This document shows, piece after piece, positions 1 to 9,940 of a DNA stretch of 64,000 nucleotides. The position numbers and the translations under genes are program-made. The notes under the pieces are model-generated. The model was given only the letters and a program-made list of their open reading frames with translations. It was not told the DNA's origin and made no database searches. Origin of the DNA: Artocarpus heterophyllus (Eukaryota > Streptophyta > Magnoliopsida > Rosales > Moraceae); the NCBI GenBank assembly GCA_025403435.1, contig CM046335.1:4803101-4867100 (forward strand). Direction: 5' to 3'. Each line of letters starts with the position of its first letter. Position 1 is the stretch's first letter.

Positions 1-753
1 CTTGGGTTGAAAGTCCCAGAACACACTGTACAGGAATCGATTTGGTGAGGACTCGGGGCTTGATGTCCCCTCACCGGAACACCCTTGGAATGTTTATAGG
101 GTGATCAAGTGCGCCCATTTGGGTCTCGATGAGTTGAGTGATACTCAATTTAACATGGATACCTAGGAACAATGATGATTGGTAATATTTGTATAAATGT
201 GTAATTATGACACTTGGTAATGATTAACTACGGTATCCATAAGATGTGATCATAATAAACCTCATAATCTGGAATATGATGTGACTTACTAACCATGCAG
301 ATTTTAATGTGGTAATGATAAAAACCTAAAGGTGAGTAATGGCTTTCTCTACTGAGCATAGTGTTGCTCATTCCCTTATGTTTATATCTTTTCAGGACTC
401 ACTAAGTGTGAGGTGGCTACGAGAAATATAGTTGAGGAAGTGATGTAGCTATATTACATTGGGACTGCTTCAATTGTTGAGAATGTTCTTCATGATAATG
501 TAAGCATCAATTGTTACTTTCTGTGACTGTATTACAATGTGTTGAGGGTTAAAATGATGATGACAACAGTTTATATTATTAAATTTAAGGTGCTACATTA
601 AAACTGTGGTTTATTTATCGTTTATATTTTTATTTTTGAGTTGAGAGTTTTCATTTAAGTCCCGGGCAAATTTTATTTTTAAGGTTTTACTTTTATTATT
701 TATTTTTATTTTATCTCATTAAAAACTGTTAACCCCCATATAGGGGCGTTACA
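1..753 (+). repeat. 5' LTR of copy 1, 3' portion only
   Basis: Matches 6215-6967 with no difference seen by eye and ends in GTTACA just before the primer-binding site. A strong candidate splice donor (AAAG/GTGAGT) lies at 328-337 and could matter if transcription starts upstream of it. Confidence 0.92.
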
Positions 754-760
754 GAATTTT

Positions 761-773
761 TGGTATCAGAGCC
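761..773 (+). other. Primer-binding site (initiator Met-tRNA) of copy 1
   Basis: TGGTATCAGAGCC starts 7 bases after the 5' LTR. It is the usual minus-strand primer site of plant LTR retrotransposons that use initiator methionine tRNA. The same site is found at 28766-28778 on the minus strand in copy 2. Confidence 0.92.
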
Positions 774-2221
774 TAGGTTCGGTTAACCTAGGGAGTGTAG
801 CACCACTTTAAAAAAATATATATTTTTGAGATGGTTTTGAAGCTGAATTTTCAGTGTCATCATCAAAATGAACCTTCACATTGATTTATACAGTTTAGAA
901 GGATGTAACATGGAAAGGCCATAGAATGAAAATACTAATGGTTATATGAGTACAATAATTATATAGAAGGAAAGTATTAATAGTTATGAGGGAATGATAA
1001 TTATATGGAATGAGTTTATAAGTAGAATGCTTATGAGAGATTCGTATAATATTAGGATCTATAAGCATATCTAATTCGTATAAACGATGAGAAATTCGTG
1101 TAGATACGAGGATTTAAGAGCCTTTTGTCTCGTGAAAAACAATAAAAAATATATATATATAAGGCTTGATTTATTGATTTTAAAGTTTGACATAGATATG
1201 CCAAATTTTTCGTAATTGCTTCAAACCTAAGTAATGATTATGTGTGGATTCGATGGAGCACATAAGTGTCAATGTCTTTTCTTAAAAGTTCTATTTATTT
1301 GAGGAATATGATATAAGTTGGGAATCATGGTATTGAATCTTGAGAGAGATAAATGTTAGACTTTTGGTCTGTTGAGACTGTGTAAAGTCTAGAATGCATG
1401 AATCTCAAAATTGGAATATTTTGTTACGTACATTGTATTTAAGTGTATCAGTGAATCTTTTGGTTACCTAAGGTTTTGTTATATGAGGAAATTATATATT
1501 GTATAAGTAGAATTGTGGGGATTGTAGATGTTCTTAAGTAGTAACATCAAGTGTCTTTGTTCATTTATATGGTATACGTTGAAAGACGTAAATCGTATTG
1601 ATTTCAAGGTTAGTCACATTCTAAACCCTTGGTAGCAATGATGATGAATCCATTGATAGATGTTGAGTATTAGGAATAATATATGGGTGTATGCATTGTT
1701 CAATAAGGTTTTGATTAAAACAAAATTATTTGAGTTGCTGGATCATTCAGGAAGATCCTTGTTGTCGTTAAATTAGATTTGTTGTTTATAGTTAACTTTA
1801 TCTATAGTGGACTTTGAATTGGGTTTAAGATTTATACAAATTGGTTTTCAATTTTATGTTTGTTATTTAACTCGTTCCAAATGTGTTAAGGCCCGAAACA
1901 ACCTGACCATTTTCAACTTAGAACATTTGGGCCTAGTTCAAATCTTAAATCAGTTTGATTCACACTGTCTCTCCCACGTGGTCTCTATACGTGTCATATA
2001 CAGTGGTTTAATTATTGTTTACATATACGTTTACTGTGCGTAAGACCTTATTTCTCCGAGTTCACTTTTTCTCTCTTAATTTGTTATTTTTTCTCTAAAT
2101 CGCAAATCCTCTTCTTTCTCATTAAAAATTCTTCTTTTCCTCCAAAAGAAGAAGGAATTCTAGGATTCTGCAATTTACTATCTTAATTTTTCCTTTCTAT
2201 TTACTCTTCTTTCATCTCATC
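774..2221 (+). other. Untranslated leader of copy 1
   Basis: About 1.45 kb between primer site and first cargo gene has no long reading frame and no gag. At 1042-1115 there is a cluster of short repeats built on ATTCGT and ATACGA that could fold into hairpins. This is where a packaging signal would be expected, but nothing in the sequence proves one. A pyrimidine-rich stretch (2050-2220) directly precedes the first ATG. Confidence 0.6.
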
Positions 2222-2743
2222 ATGGACCCAAAGTACCAACATCTGAGAAAGTATTTCCCATCACTCTCCCAAAAGATTCTCAGAAAGAAATACAAGGCTA
2301 GAATTACTCGGTTGTGGATTCTTATGCGTTTTGGTATCCCTTGTGATGTGAGAATGTTGATAGAGGGGAAAATCCGTCCGAGTGACTTTAGTCAAGATGT
2401 CGGTTTACCAGGAACAGGTACCAGTCGTAGTGCAATGAAAAGAAGAGCTCTTGCCATCGTGGTCACTTGTAACAAATGTGGAAGACAAAATTGTAACGGT
2501 AAATGTACTTCACTTGGTTATATGTCTACGAATAGAGAGGATAAAATAAGGTTTTGTAGGGATGGACTTTCAAAGGAGAACTTGGATAGTATCCATCCTC
2601 CTCTCCACGGTCACCCTAGTGGATATGTTCAAGGAGCTATTTTTAAACTCTGGCCTAAATTTTATACAGAAAGACAACGCCTCAGGAATATGGTATTTCT
2701 AGATCCTGTTTGCCAAGCCATAAGAAAACTGGATGGGAAATAA
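2222..2743 (+). CDS. Basic Cys-rich finger protein in retroelement, resembling plant-virus nucleic-acid-binding proteins (copy 1)
   Basis: A 173-residue frame starting at a true ATG; the first gene of the element. The N-terminal 30 residues are rich in Lys and Arg. A hydrophobic segment (about 30-47) is followed by the basic run KRR (73-75) and a CX2CX4CX3C finger (Cys83, 86, 91, 95). The C-terminal half is moderately basic and has no recognised fold. The order of hydrophobic helix, Gly/Ser/Arg-rich basic patch, then compact Cys finger recalls the cysteine-rich nucleic-acid-binding proteins of carlavirus-type plant RNA viruses (Pfam Viral_NABP); this is an inference from layout. A gag-like zinc knuckle is less likely because the CCHC spacing is absent. 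Copy 2 has the same frame intact with five amino-acid differences. In the viral family such proteins bind nucleic acid and influence host defence; whether this one does is unknown. Confidence 0.72.
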   Translation: MDPKYQHLRKYFPSLSQKILRKKYKARITRLWILMRFGIPCDVRMLIEGKIRPSDFSQDVGLPGTGTSRSAMKRRALAIVVTCNKCGRQNCNGKCTSLGYMSTNREDKIRFCRDGLSKENLDSIHPPLHGHPSGYVQGAIFKLWPKFYTERQRLRNMVFLDPVCQAIRKLDGK

Positions 2744-3386
2744 GTCATCACTCTATAAAGGTTATTTAGTCTTTACTTATTTGAAGCAGTTTTAGCTGAT
2801 GTTCAACAGTTTGTGTTTTTCTTTTACTCAGAATATTTGCTTTTGTGTTTGAAATAATTGTGATTATTAGATTGATACAGTAAGTGTTAATATCTTATTT
2901 AATTTATGATTTTCTTAAATATATATATAATAAAATATATTATCTTATCAGACACGTCACATACGGTACAGTAATATGTTTGAATTTTGAAAAGCTTATC
3001 CAGATATTTCAAGATTTGTGTCTCAAATTTCAAAAGTTCTACAGTATTTGTCGTTTATATTAAATTTCTAGACTTGGAGTATATTTGTCAAAAAGTCTAC
3101 AGTTGTGTCATGAGGGTCTTTTGTCGAATTGTTCTCAATTGTCAAAAGTTATACAATTAGAGTCTAATCTTTTTCAAAAAGTGAATCAGATTTTCTATAA
3201 ACTATCAATCACCTTATCTTACTTTCTTATCCGCACAAGATTTTGTTTAAATCTTTGGATTACCTTTTCATTACCTACTCGTCTATCTCTTTAGCCCTTT
3301 TTGTATATTTCTCATCTTTAAAAACTCATGTAGAACCTGAAGTCTAAGTGGAGCAGACATTAAGCAACCACTTCTATAAACTAAAT
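2744..3386 (+). other. Spacer between the two cargo genes of copy 1
   Basis: AT-rich, with no supported gene. A pyrimidine-rich tract ending in AG at 3283-3294 is a plausible splice acceptor upstream of the LOG-like ATG. An in-frame GTG at 3348 extends the LOG-like frame by 13 codons, but the first ATG is at 3387. Confidence 0.55.
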
Positions 3387-4037
3387 ATGTCTACCTCCCA
3401 GTCCACGAAGAAAATAAAGAATGTCTGCGTCTTTTGTGGTTCCAGCCTTGGAAAAGATAAAGCTTATTTAGAAGCTGCAAATCAGTTAGGGCAAGTCCTA
3501 GCACGCAAGAAGATTAACATAATCTATGGGGGTGGTAGTATAAAAATGATGGTAAATATGGCACTAGCAGCTAGGTCTAGCGACGCTACTGATGTAAGAA
3601 TTTGGCCTCATATTCCAGTTGAAGGAAACCTTTGTAAGGAAGCCATAGGTAAGGGAGAAGGAGTCAGGAGTATCCCTAAAAATTTTAAAGACATAATCTA
3701 TAATTCTGATGCTTTTATAGCATTACCTGGTGGTCTAGGTACTCTTGAGGAAATATTTATAGTTGCTTGTGGGCAATTGTTGGGCTTTTATTCCAAACCT
3801 TTGGGTCTGCTGAACGTAAAGGGTTTTTATGACGGTCTTTTGAAATTTCTAGATTACGCTGTGGAAGAAAACATCACTACAGAATCGGAGAGACAAATCT
3901 TTGTTACTGCTTCAACAGCTGAGGAATTGATAGATAAAATGCAAATCATACATCCAGAATCCGACACTGCAACATCCAAGCTTGAATGGGAAAGGGAAAG
4001 CCGGGAGCGGCCAATTGATTTGAATCTCCATCTGTAA
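3387..4037 (+). CDS. LOG-family (cytokinin riboside 5'-monophosphate phosphoribohydrolase-like) protein captured in retroelement, copy 1
   Basis: A 216-residue frame with no intron. Family members cut cytokinin nucleotides to free active cytokinins in the cytosol and nucleus. Visible features are the N-terminal VCVFCGSS strand (13-20), YGGGS (47-51) and the signature PGGLGTLEE (114-122), with a full-length Rossmann-like body ending around residue 187. The start chosen is the first ATG; it gives the usual family length of about 210-220. Plant LOG genes normally have several introns, so this looks like a copy made from spliced RNA. Oddities: the second half of the glycine motif is altered (SIKMMV, 51-56), and the segment before DAFIALPGG that normally reads MHxRK here reads IPKNFK (96-101), so a catalytic Arg seems absent. 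The last residues contain LNLHL, an EAR-like motif. Copy 2 differs at three residues from this ATG onward. Activity is uncertain. Confidence 0.9.
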   Translation: MSTSQSTKKIKNVCVFCGSSLGKDKAYLEAANQLGQVLARKKINIIYGGGSIKMMVNMALAARSSDATDVRIWPHIPVEGNLCKEAIGKGEGVRSIPKNFKDIIYNSDAFIALPGGLGTLEEIFIVACGQLLGFYSKPLGLLNVKGFYDGLLKFLDYAVEENITTESERQIFVTASTAEELIDKMQIIHPESDTATSKLEWERESRERPIDLNLHL

Positions 4038-4978
4038 TCTTTTTGTTTTATCTTTGGCATGTAGGCATGTGTGTCCGTATTTCGTGTGTTACGAATAACC
4101 GTTTACCTTGTATTCTGTGTTTCTTGTGGTACGTCGTTGTTCAATCTTTTAAATTCATTGAGCCTAATGCCGGGATGGCTGGATACGGAGTACTTGATGC
4201 TCTCGAAACGCATCCTTCTTAAGGTCCGATCTTTTGTTTATCGATGTTTTTGTATCCTCTAAGCATGCATGATATGGATAGCTGGTATACGGAGTGCCTT
4301 GTACTCTCGAAACGTATCCGTATTATGTTTGTAATGTGTAATATTCTGTTAATATTATGTGGAAGTACCAGAGTCAGTTATGGGGATATTCCATATGAAA
4401 TATGAGTATATTATTTGGATTGAATGCTTGTGTCATGAGGATAGCTGTTTAATGAAAAATATGTCGGGTATGTTTGCAACTCTGAGATTCCGTTTAATAT
4501 CTCTATGAGTAAGTTTAATGTATAGTTTTGAATAAAAGTGTTTGTGATATATGTTTTATGATTATGTTTTAGTTTATTAGTTGAGGTATGAAATCAAATA
4601 TATTTGACTTTTCCTTACTCAAAAAGGAAAAGGAACCTAAAGATGAAGTATATAAAATTTCTCTGGCAATCTCCTTAAATGTGATTGTAAATCACAGTCC
4701 ATGGACAATGAAGGACTGGAATCATGGTATGGTCAATATGTATGCCTGATCAGATTCTTAGACTATTACACGGTGTTATAAGTTGAAACTTGTCAGAAAT
4801 ACTCTCATTGAGGGATTTAGGAGTAAGATTTATTATGCAAGTAAATAAGTGGAGATACGATGACTTAAATTTGGAGGACAAACAACATTAACGGTTTAGA
4901 CTCAGAATTAGAATCATAGTGGAATCATAATTTTTACTAGTATTGCTAGAATTGAAATTTCGAGGACGAAATTTCTTT
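4038..4978 (+). other. 3' untranslated part of copy 1 with an imperfect direct repeat
   Basis: No gene is supported. Two imperfect copies of a 40-46 bp unit containing ATACGGAGT and CTCTCGAAACG lie at 4175-4215 and 4274-4319. The region runs to the polypurine tract. Confidence 0.6.
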
Positions 4979-4992
4979 AAGGGGGGTAGAGC
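4979..4992 (+). other. Polypurine tract of copy 1
   Basis: AAGGGGGGTAGAGC directly abuts the 3' LTR and is the expected plus-strand primer. The preceding TTTCGAGGACGAAATTTC context is typical of Tekay/Del-type gypsy elements (family knowledge). Confidence 0.88.
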
Positions 4993-6967
4993 TGTGACAC
5001 CCGTTATTCTCCTAACGGGTATTGAGGTAATTAAATTAATTTTTAATGTATAAAAAAAAATTGCTTCATTTAAATTTATTTTATAATATTTATTTTTATC
5101 TATTTTTAAATTTTCTAAAATTCTCCTATATTTATTTAGTATGATTACTAAAAAAGCCTTAGAACTTCTAATAAATCTCAAAAATGTCATATTGGCATTA
5201 TGTGTGTTAAAGTCTTTAGATGAGACATAAGGATATCTTTTCCAACTACTCTTGACCCTCATTTTCTTTATTTCCTCCGTGACATGCTTCAACATGTCTC
5301 CTCTATAATTGTTTCTATCACTTCTCTTCAAAGACTTCATCTTTTCTTCCTTTCTCTTCCACGGTTCCCACACTCTTCTTCATATTTCTTTGCTGAAGCA
5401 AAATACTTAGAGAACTTCTTCAAGGCAGCCATAAAAATCAGCCACCATCACCTCCATTTGAGTAAGAATTTCAGTCATACCGAAGTAAAGAAACCTGTTT
5501 TGAAGCCATTTCAAGCTTCCAACTAACCATAATCCGAGGTTAGAATCTTATGAACAAATTTAGTCTTTCATTTATAAATTTTCTTTTATACTAAAGGATT
5601 ATTCAAATTTGCGTTCTTAAACCTAAGTATATGTTTGTTGCTATTTTGGAGCATATGTATGAAGTCTAAGTGTATATGCCCTAGACAGAAAATTTATATT
5701 GTTAAACTTTATAATACCTCTATGGGCAGTGGTTATTTCTTGAAATTCTAAGATTAAATTAAAATAAATTTTATGAATGTAGTTGTATGTTGTGCTTTAG
5801 TTTTAATTGTCCTTATGCACGCCTTAGGATCAAGGGAGTATGGAGCTAACGTTAACTGATTCCAGGATTAAGAGACTGTTGATAAGCTTAAAAGGTAGGG
5901 ATTCTATTACTCATCTTTTGTGAGGTTTTTATAGAATTAAAATTGATTGTTTTGTCGCAATATATATATATCTATGTTGAACTGATATTATATGAGTATC
6001 ACATATGAAACTATGACATGGACTCGTCTTGTATTGTACGGCGAGGAACATAATGAATTGACACATGTTATAAATTGAGAAGCATGGTTAGGAAAACTAA
6101 CTCTATTGATAATGATTCAATATAGAGAAATTGTGAGACATGAAGAGGGCGACGGTTACGTCCTTGGGCATGAATACCCTAAAAGGTAAAATAGGGGGAA
6201 GGCGATGACGCTTCCTTGGGTTGAAAGTCCCAGAACACACTGTACAGGAATCGATTTGGTGAGGACTCGGGGCTTGATGTCCCCTCACCGGAACACCCTT
6301 GGAATGTTTATAGGGTGATCAAGTGCGCCCATTTGGGTCTCGATGAGTTGAGTGATACTCAATTTAACATGGATACCTAGGAACAATGATGATTGGTAAT
6401 ATTTGTATAAATGTGTAATTATGACACTTGGTAATGATTAACTACGGTATCCATAAGATGTGATCATAATAAACCTCATAATCTGGAATATGATGTGACT
6501 TACTAACCATGCAGATTTTAATGTGGTAATGATAAAAACCTAAAGGTGAGTAATGGCTTTCTCTACTGAGCATAGTGTTGCTCATTCCCTTATGTTTATA
6601 TCTTTTCAGGACTCACTAAGTGTGAGGTGGCTACGAGAAATATAGTTGAGGAAGTGATGTAGCTATATTACATTGGGACTGCTTCAATTGTTGAGAATGT
6701 TCTTCATGATAATGTAAGCATCAATTGTTACTTTCTGTGACTGTATTACAATGTGTTGAGGGTTAAAATGATGATGACAACAGTTTATATTATTAAATTT
6801 AAGGTGCTACATTAAAACTGTGGTTTATTTATCGTTTATATTTTTATTTTTGAGTTGAGAGTTTTCATTTAAGTCCCGGGCAAATTTTATTTTTAAGGTT
6901 TTACTTTTATTATTTATTTTTATTTTATCTCATTAAAAACTGTTAACCCCCATATAGGGGCGTTACA
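4993..6967 (+). repeat. 3' LTR of copy 1
   Basis: A 1975-bp repeat bounded by TGTGACACCC and GCGTTACA. Closely similar LTRs occur in inverted orientation at 22550-24525 and 28786-30759. An 80-codon frame inside it (5284-5526) recurs in the other LTRs, but only because the LTRs are nearly identical, so it is not called a gene. Confidence 0.93.
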
Positions 6968-9935
6968 GTTTTTCTTAAAACGTCGTTCATAAACCGTTTC
7001 TTGAAAACATGAAAACGTTCTTCATAAACATTTATCGTAAACATTTTTCAGAATGTTTTCCATAAACATAACATATAAACATTTCATAAAAAAGCATTCA
7101 AGTAACATCAGAATGCATAACTCCATTTATGCTCAATTATTAACTTCAATTATGAGCATTTTATGAACATTCTATAAACTTAAATATTTATTTCTTTCTC
7201 AACCTTTATTCTTGTTCTTTAACTTTCTTTATCTTATAACTTTCATTTTCCTTACTTTACTTTAGTGTTCGTACCAACTCATTAATCATGAGATCATACA
7301 CATGATGCTTCCCTTGTGGAAGACTTGAGACCATCAAATATTGAGGTCTTGTACCTCATCTTTAGGAGGTCAAACTTTAATTTTACTTTTATTACCTCAT
7401 AACAAAGAGGCTGGTACGACACTTTCTTTTTATCTTTACATTACCTTCTTATTAACTTTAGTGAGCATTTCAAATGCAATCACATCATATGCAATACACT
7501 TGCAATTCATAGCTTATACAATAAACCTATTGCATAACAAATGCAACATATTGCTTAATAAATTCATCATAAAACGCAAACACATTTTACAAATCATAAC
7601 TTGTATTCTAACACTTATTGCACAATAAATGCAACTTATTGCATAGCAAATGCATCATGAAACTTATAACTTAAACTATTAAACATTTTGCATTGTCATA
7701 ATGCAAAACATACTTTCAATACTTTAAAAATCATAACTTACACTTTTAAGAAATGTTATGCATATCAATATGCAAATAAACCTTTAACATAACGATTGCA
7801 AATTCATTGCAAATCTTTTTCTTGAACTTTAAAACTTTTTGCATAATAAATGCAAACATACTTTAAAAGAAACTTGCATAATAATTGCAAACTCATTTGC
7901 AAATTATATAAATAAGCATTTAAAAGTCATTTACTTCATGCTGTAGGTGAAGTCTGAACTTACCCATACTATGCTCTAGCGTTCTCTATTCCGTTCCTTT
8001 CTCATTCCTTTTTCTTCCATTGGTCGGCTTTTGTGTCCTGATCATACGACAGTCGACTCATTAATTAACTTTCTTTATTATCAATCCACTCGATTGATAA
8101 TAAAACGTAAACATTAATCATTCTTTTTTTTAACGACTAGTATACTATCGGTCTACCGTTCTTTTAAATCAACCTTATAAACCATCAGTTTACATTTCCT
8201 TCAATTAGCCTTGTAACCCACCGGGGTTACATTTCCTTTTAACTTTGTAACCCATCGGTTACCTCTCGTTTACTTAAACATCCCTTGTTAAATCTCTGAT
8301 CTCATATGACCGTTACGTTACTTAACGTATTACGAAACATTTTTCGTCTAATAACGTTATGCTAAATCGGAGTGCTCGACTCCGCTCTAACCGTTTCCTT
8401 GATAATGACGATTTTACCCTTAACGGGTTTTTCGTTAACTTTGTAACGTTATAAACAGTGTAACAATCACTGATCATCCATTCCATAAATTTTTATGAAA
8501 GCATCTAAAACAATTTATTCTAAAACAGTTCATACTGTAAGCGAGATTCTTACTTACTTGAACTCCAAGCAAAGCAGATCCAATTGTATCTCGCTGCATC
8601 TATAGTATGCGAAGCATCCTCTGCAGTGCTCCTCGAGTGACCATGAATAGCTATGAATGCTTCCTGGAGATCATACATTCTTAAAAACGTCATTCTGGAC
8701 TCCGATACTGTTGTTTGAATCGCTTCGATTCACGTGCAATCGATACCGGATGATTTTCATCGGAGTGGAATTTACTCGAACGGAGGTCACCATTGCGTTC
8801 AGAGCGTCGAAACGAGTAGGGAGGAGGTCTCAGATCTTTGATCGGACGTCCGGATCACAAAATCTCAATTTGGCCTTGACAGGCCGTTGACCGACGTTGA
8901 CCACCGTTGACCGATTTTGACCGACGTTGACCAGAGTCAATCGGGGTCCGTGAGCAGCTGGGCTCGGGCCTACCCCCCTAATTCGACCCTCCTGAGTCCA
9001 TTGGTGGGGTCAATTTCGCCTAATTCTGCCTCTAACATAGCAGGTCGGAGCTCGACATTGATGGCAAAAATGGAGGCTCCGATGATGGCTTTCCGACGAT
9101 AGAAACCCAAAATTGGCTTGGGGGATTTGCTACCCATCCTCCTATGAGCATTTTCCCTCATCCAATTTGAAGAAACGTGGCTGTGAAGAGCCAAAACGGA
9201 GGCTCCTGCGGCGGTTGACGGCGGCGTTGGCCGTTCTCCGACGAAACGGGCTCGAGGGGTTTTACTCCCCTTGATCCTCTGAACTCATTGGGAGGGGTGG
9301 TGTTGGCCACTTCCTCCGGCAAGGCGGAGTTCCACCATGGGGGCGGTGGCGCACGGCGGCGATAGGAGGGCGGAGCAATCCAGCCGTTGTTGAGCTGCCA
9401 CCAAGGGTGGGTTTTGTTCCTTTCATCATGATGGTCGTGTAGGAACAAGAATCACGTCGATCAGACGTCAGACGACGAAGATATCTCGTCGGAAAGAAAT
9501 GAGTTTCGCCGCCACTTTGGGCGGCACGTGTGGCCTCCTTCGGCGGCGTTTTGGGCGGCGCGGCACCTCGTTGGACTCAGCTCGTCGAGAGCTTTTCATT
9601 GGCGCGGGAGGTGTCGAAAACGGATGCCGAAATCTCGGACGAGATTTGAAGAGAGAGAGAGAATTCTAGAGAGAGAAAGTAGAGAGAGAAACAATCGAGT
9701 TTTTGTGAGATTTTCTGTTTTTTTTTCTTCTTTTCTTTATAAAACAAACTTATGGTCCACACAGTCCAATTTTATACTGTATGACCTTAAACAGTCTAAT
9801 TTTTATACTGCTTTGCTTTAATACTGTATAATTTTTCATCTTATTATACAATATTTTTCATTAAACCGTACTTTTCATCTTACTTAATCTTTAACTTAAT
9901 GCATTTTTAATGCATTAAAAATCTCGGGTGTTGCA
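6968..9935 (-). mobile_element. Remnant of an older antisense gypsy-type LTR interrupted by copy 1
   Basis: On the minus strand this stretch begins TGCAACACCCGAG, the type of start used by gypsy-like LTRs, and ends abruptly where copy 1 begins. It has no intact retroviral gene. The GC-richer part (8640-9650) holds only shadow reading frames. It contains A-rich repeats of TTGCATAATAAATGCAA type (7480-7930), three short hairpin-forming units around GTAACCCA (8175-8262) and five evenly spaced TTGACC boxes (8887-8932). The rest of the element should lie upstream of the window, on the other side of copy 1. The call rests on end structure and composition. Confidence 0.55.
8887..8932 (+). promoter_or_regulatory. 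Five W-box-like TTGACC motifs at exactly 10-bp spacing
   Basis: TTGACC begins at 8887, 8897, 8907, 8917 and 8927. A sixth related TTGACA lies at 8876. TTGAC(C/T) is the core bound by plant WRKY factors. They lie in the antisense LTR remnant. Confidence 0.6.
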
Positions 9936-9940
9936 GTTTT

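Larger units (their letters stand above)
1..6967 (+). mobile_element. Non-autonomous LTR retrotransposon carrying a LOG-like ORF and a Cys-rich basic ORF (copy 1, 5' end outside window)
   Basis: The window opens inside the 5' LTR (1-753), which appears identical to the matching part of the 3' LTR (6215-6967). A primer-binding site TGGTATCAGAGCC (761-773), complementary to the 3' end of initiator Met-tRNA, lies 7 bases after the 5' LTR. A purine tract (4979-4992) directly precedes the 3' LTR, which begins TGTGACACCC and ends GTTACA. The internal region (754-4992) is only about 4.2 kb and encodes no recognisable gag, protease, reverse transcriptase, RNase H or integrase. It carries two unrelated reading frames instead (2222-2743 and 3387-4037). 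LTR ends, primer site and purine-tract surroundings resemble Ty3/gypsy elements of the Tekay/Del group, which is inferred as the helper lineage. Without visible differences between the LTR parts the insertion must be recent. The 5' target site lies outside the window. Confidence 0.9.

Noticed and set aside
3348..3386. Upstream extension of the LOG-like frame from GTG
   Set aside because: Not an ATG; the family-length protein starts at 3387.
4888..5373. 161-codon minus-strand frame spanning polypurine tract and LTR
   Set aside because: It is antisense to the element, broken in the other LTR copies, and without a recognisable domain.
5284..5526. 80-codon frame repeated in all complete LTR copies
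   Set aside because: The LTRs are nearly identical, so conservation of the frame says nothing about coding; no known motif is seen.
6968..6972. GTTTT after copy 1 and again at 9936-9940 after the old LTR end, suggesting a shared target duplication
   Set aside because: A 5-mer of T is common here, the two ends belong to different elements, and the left flank of copy 1 is outside the window.
8970..9448. Overlapping frames on both strands in the GC-rich part of the old LTR
   Set aside because: Composition-driven shadows without domains or splice structure.
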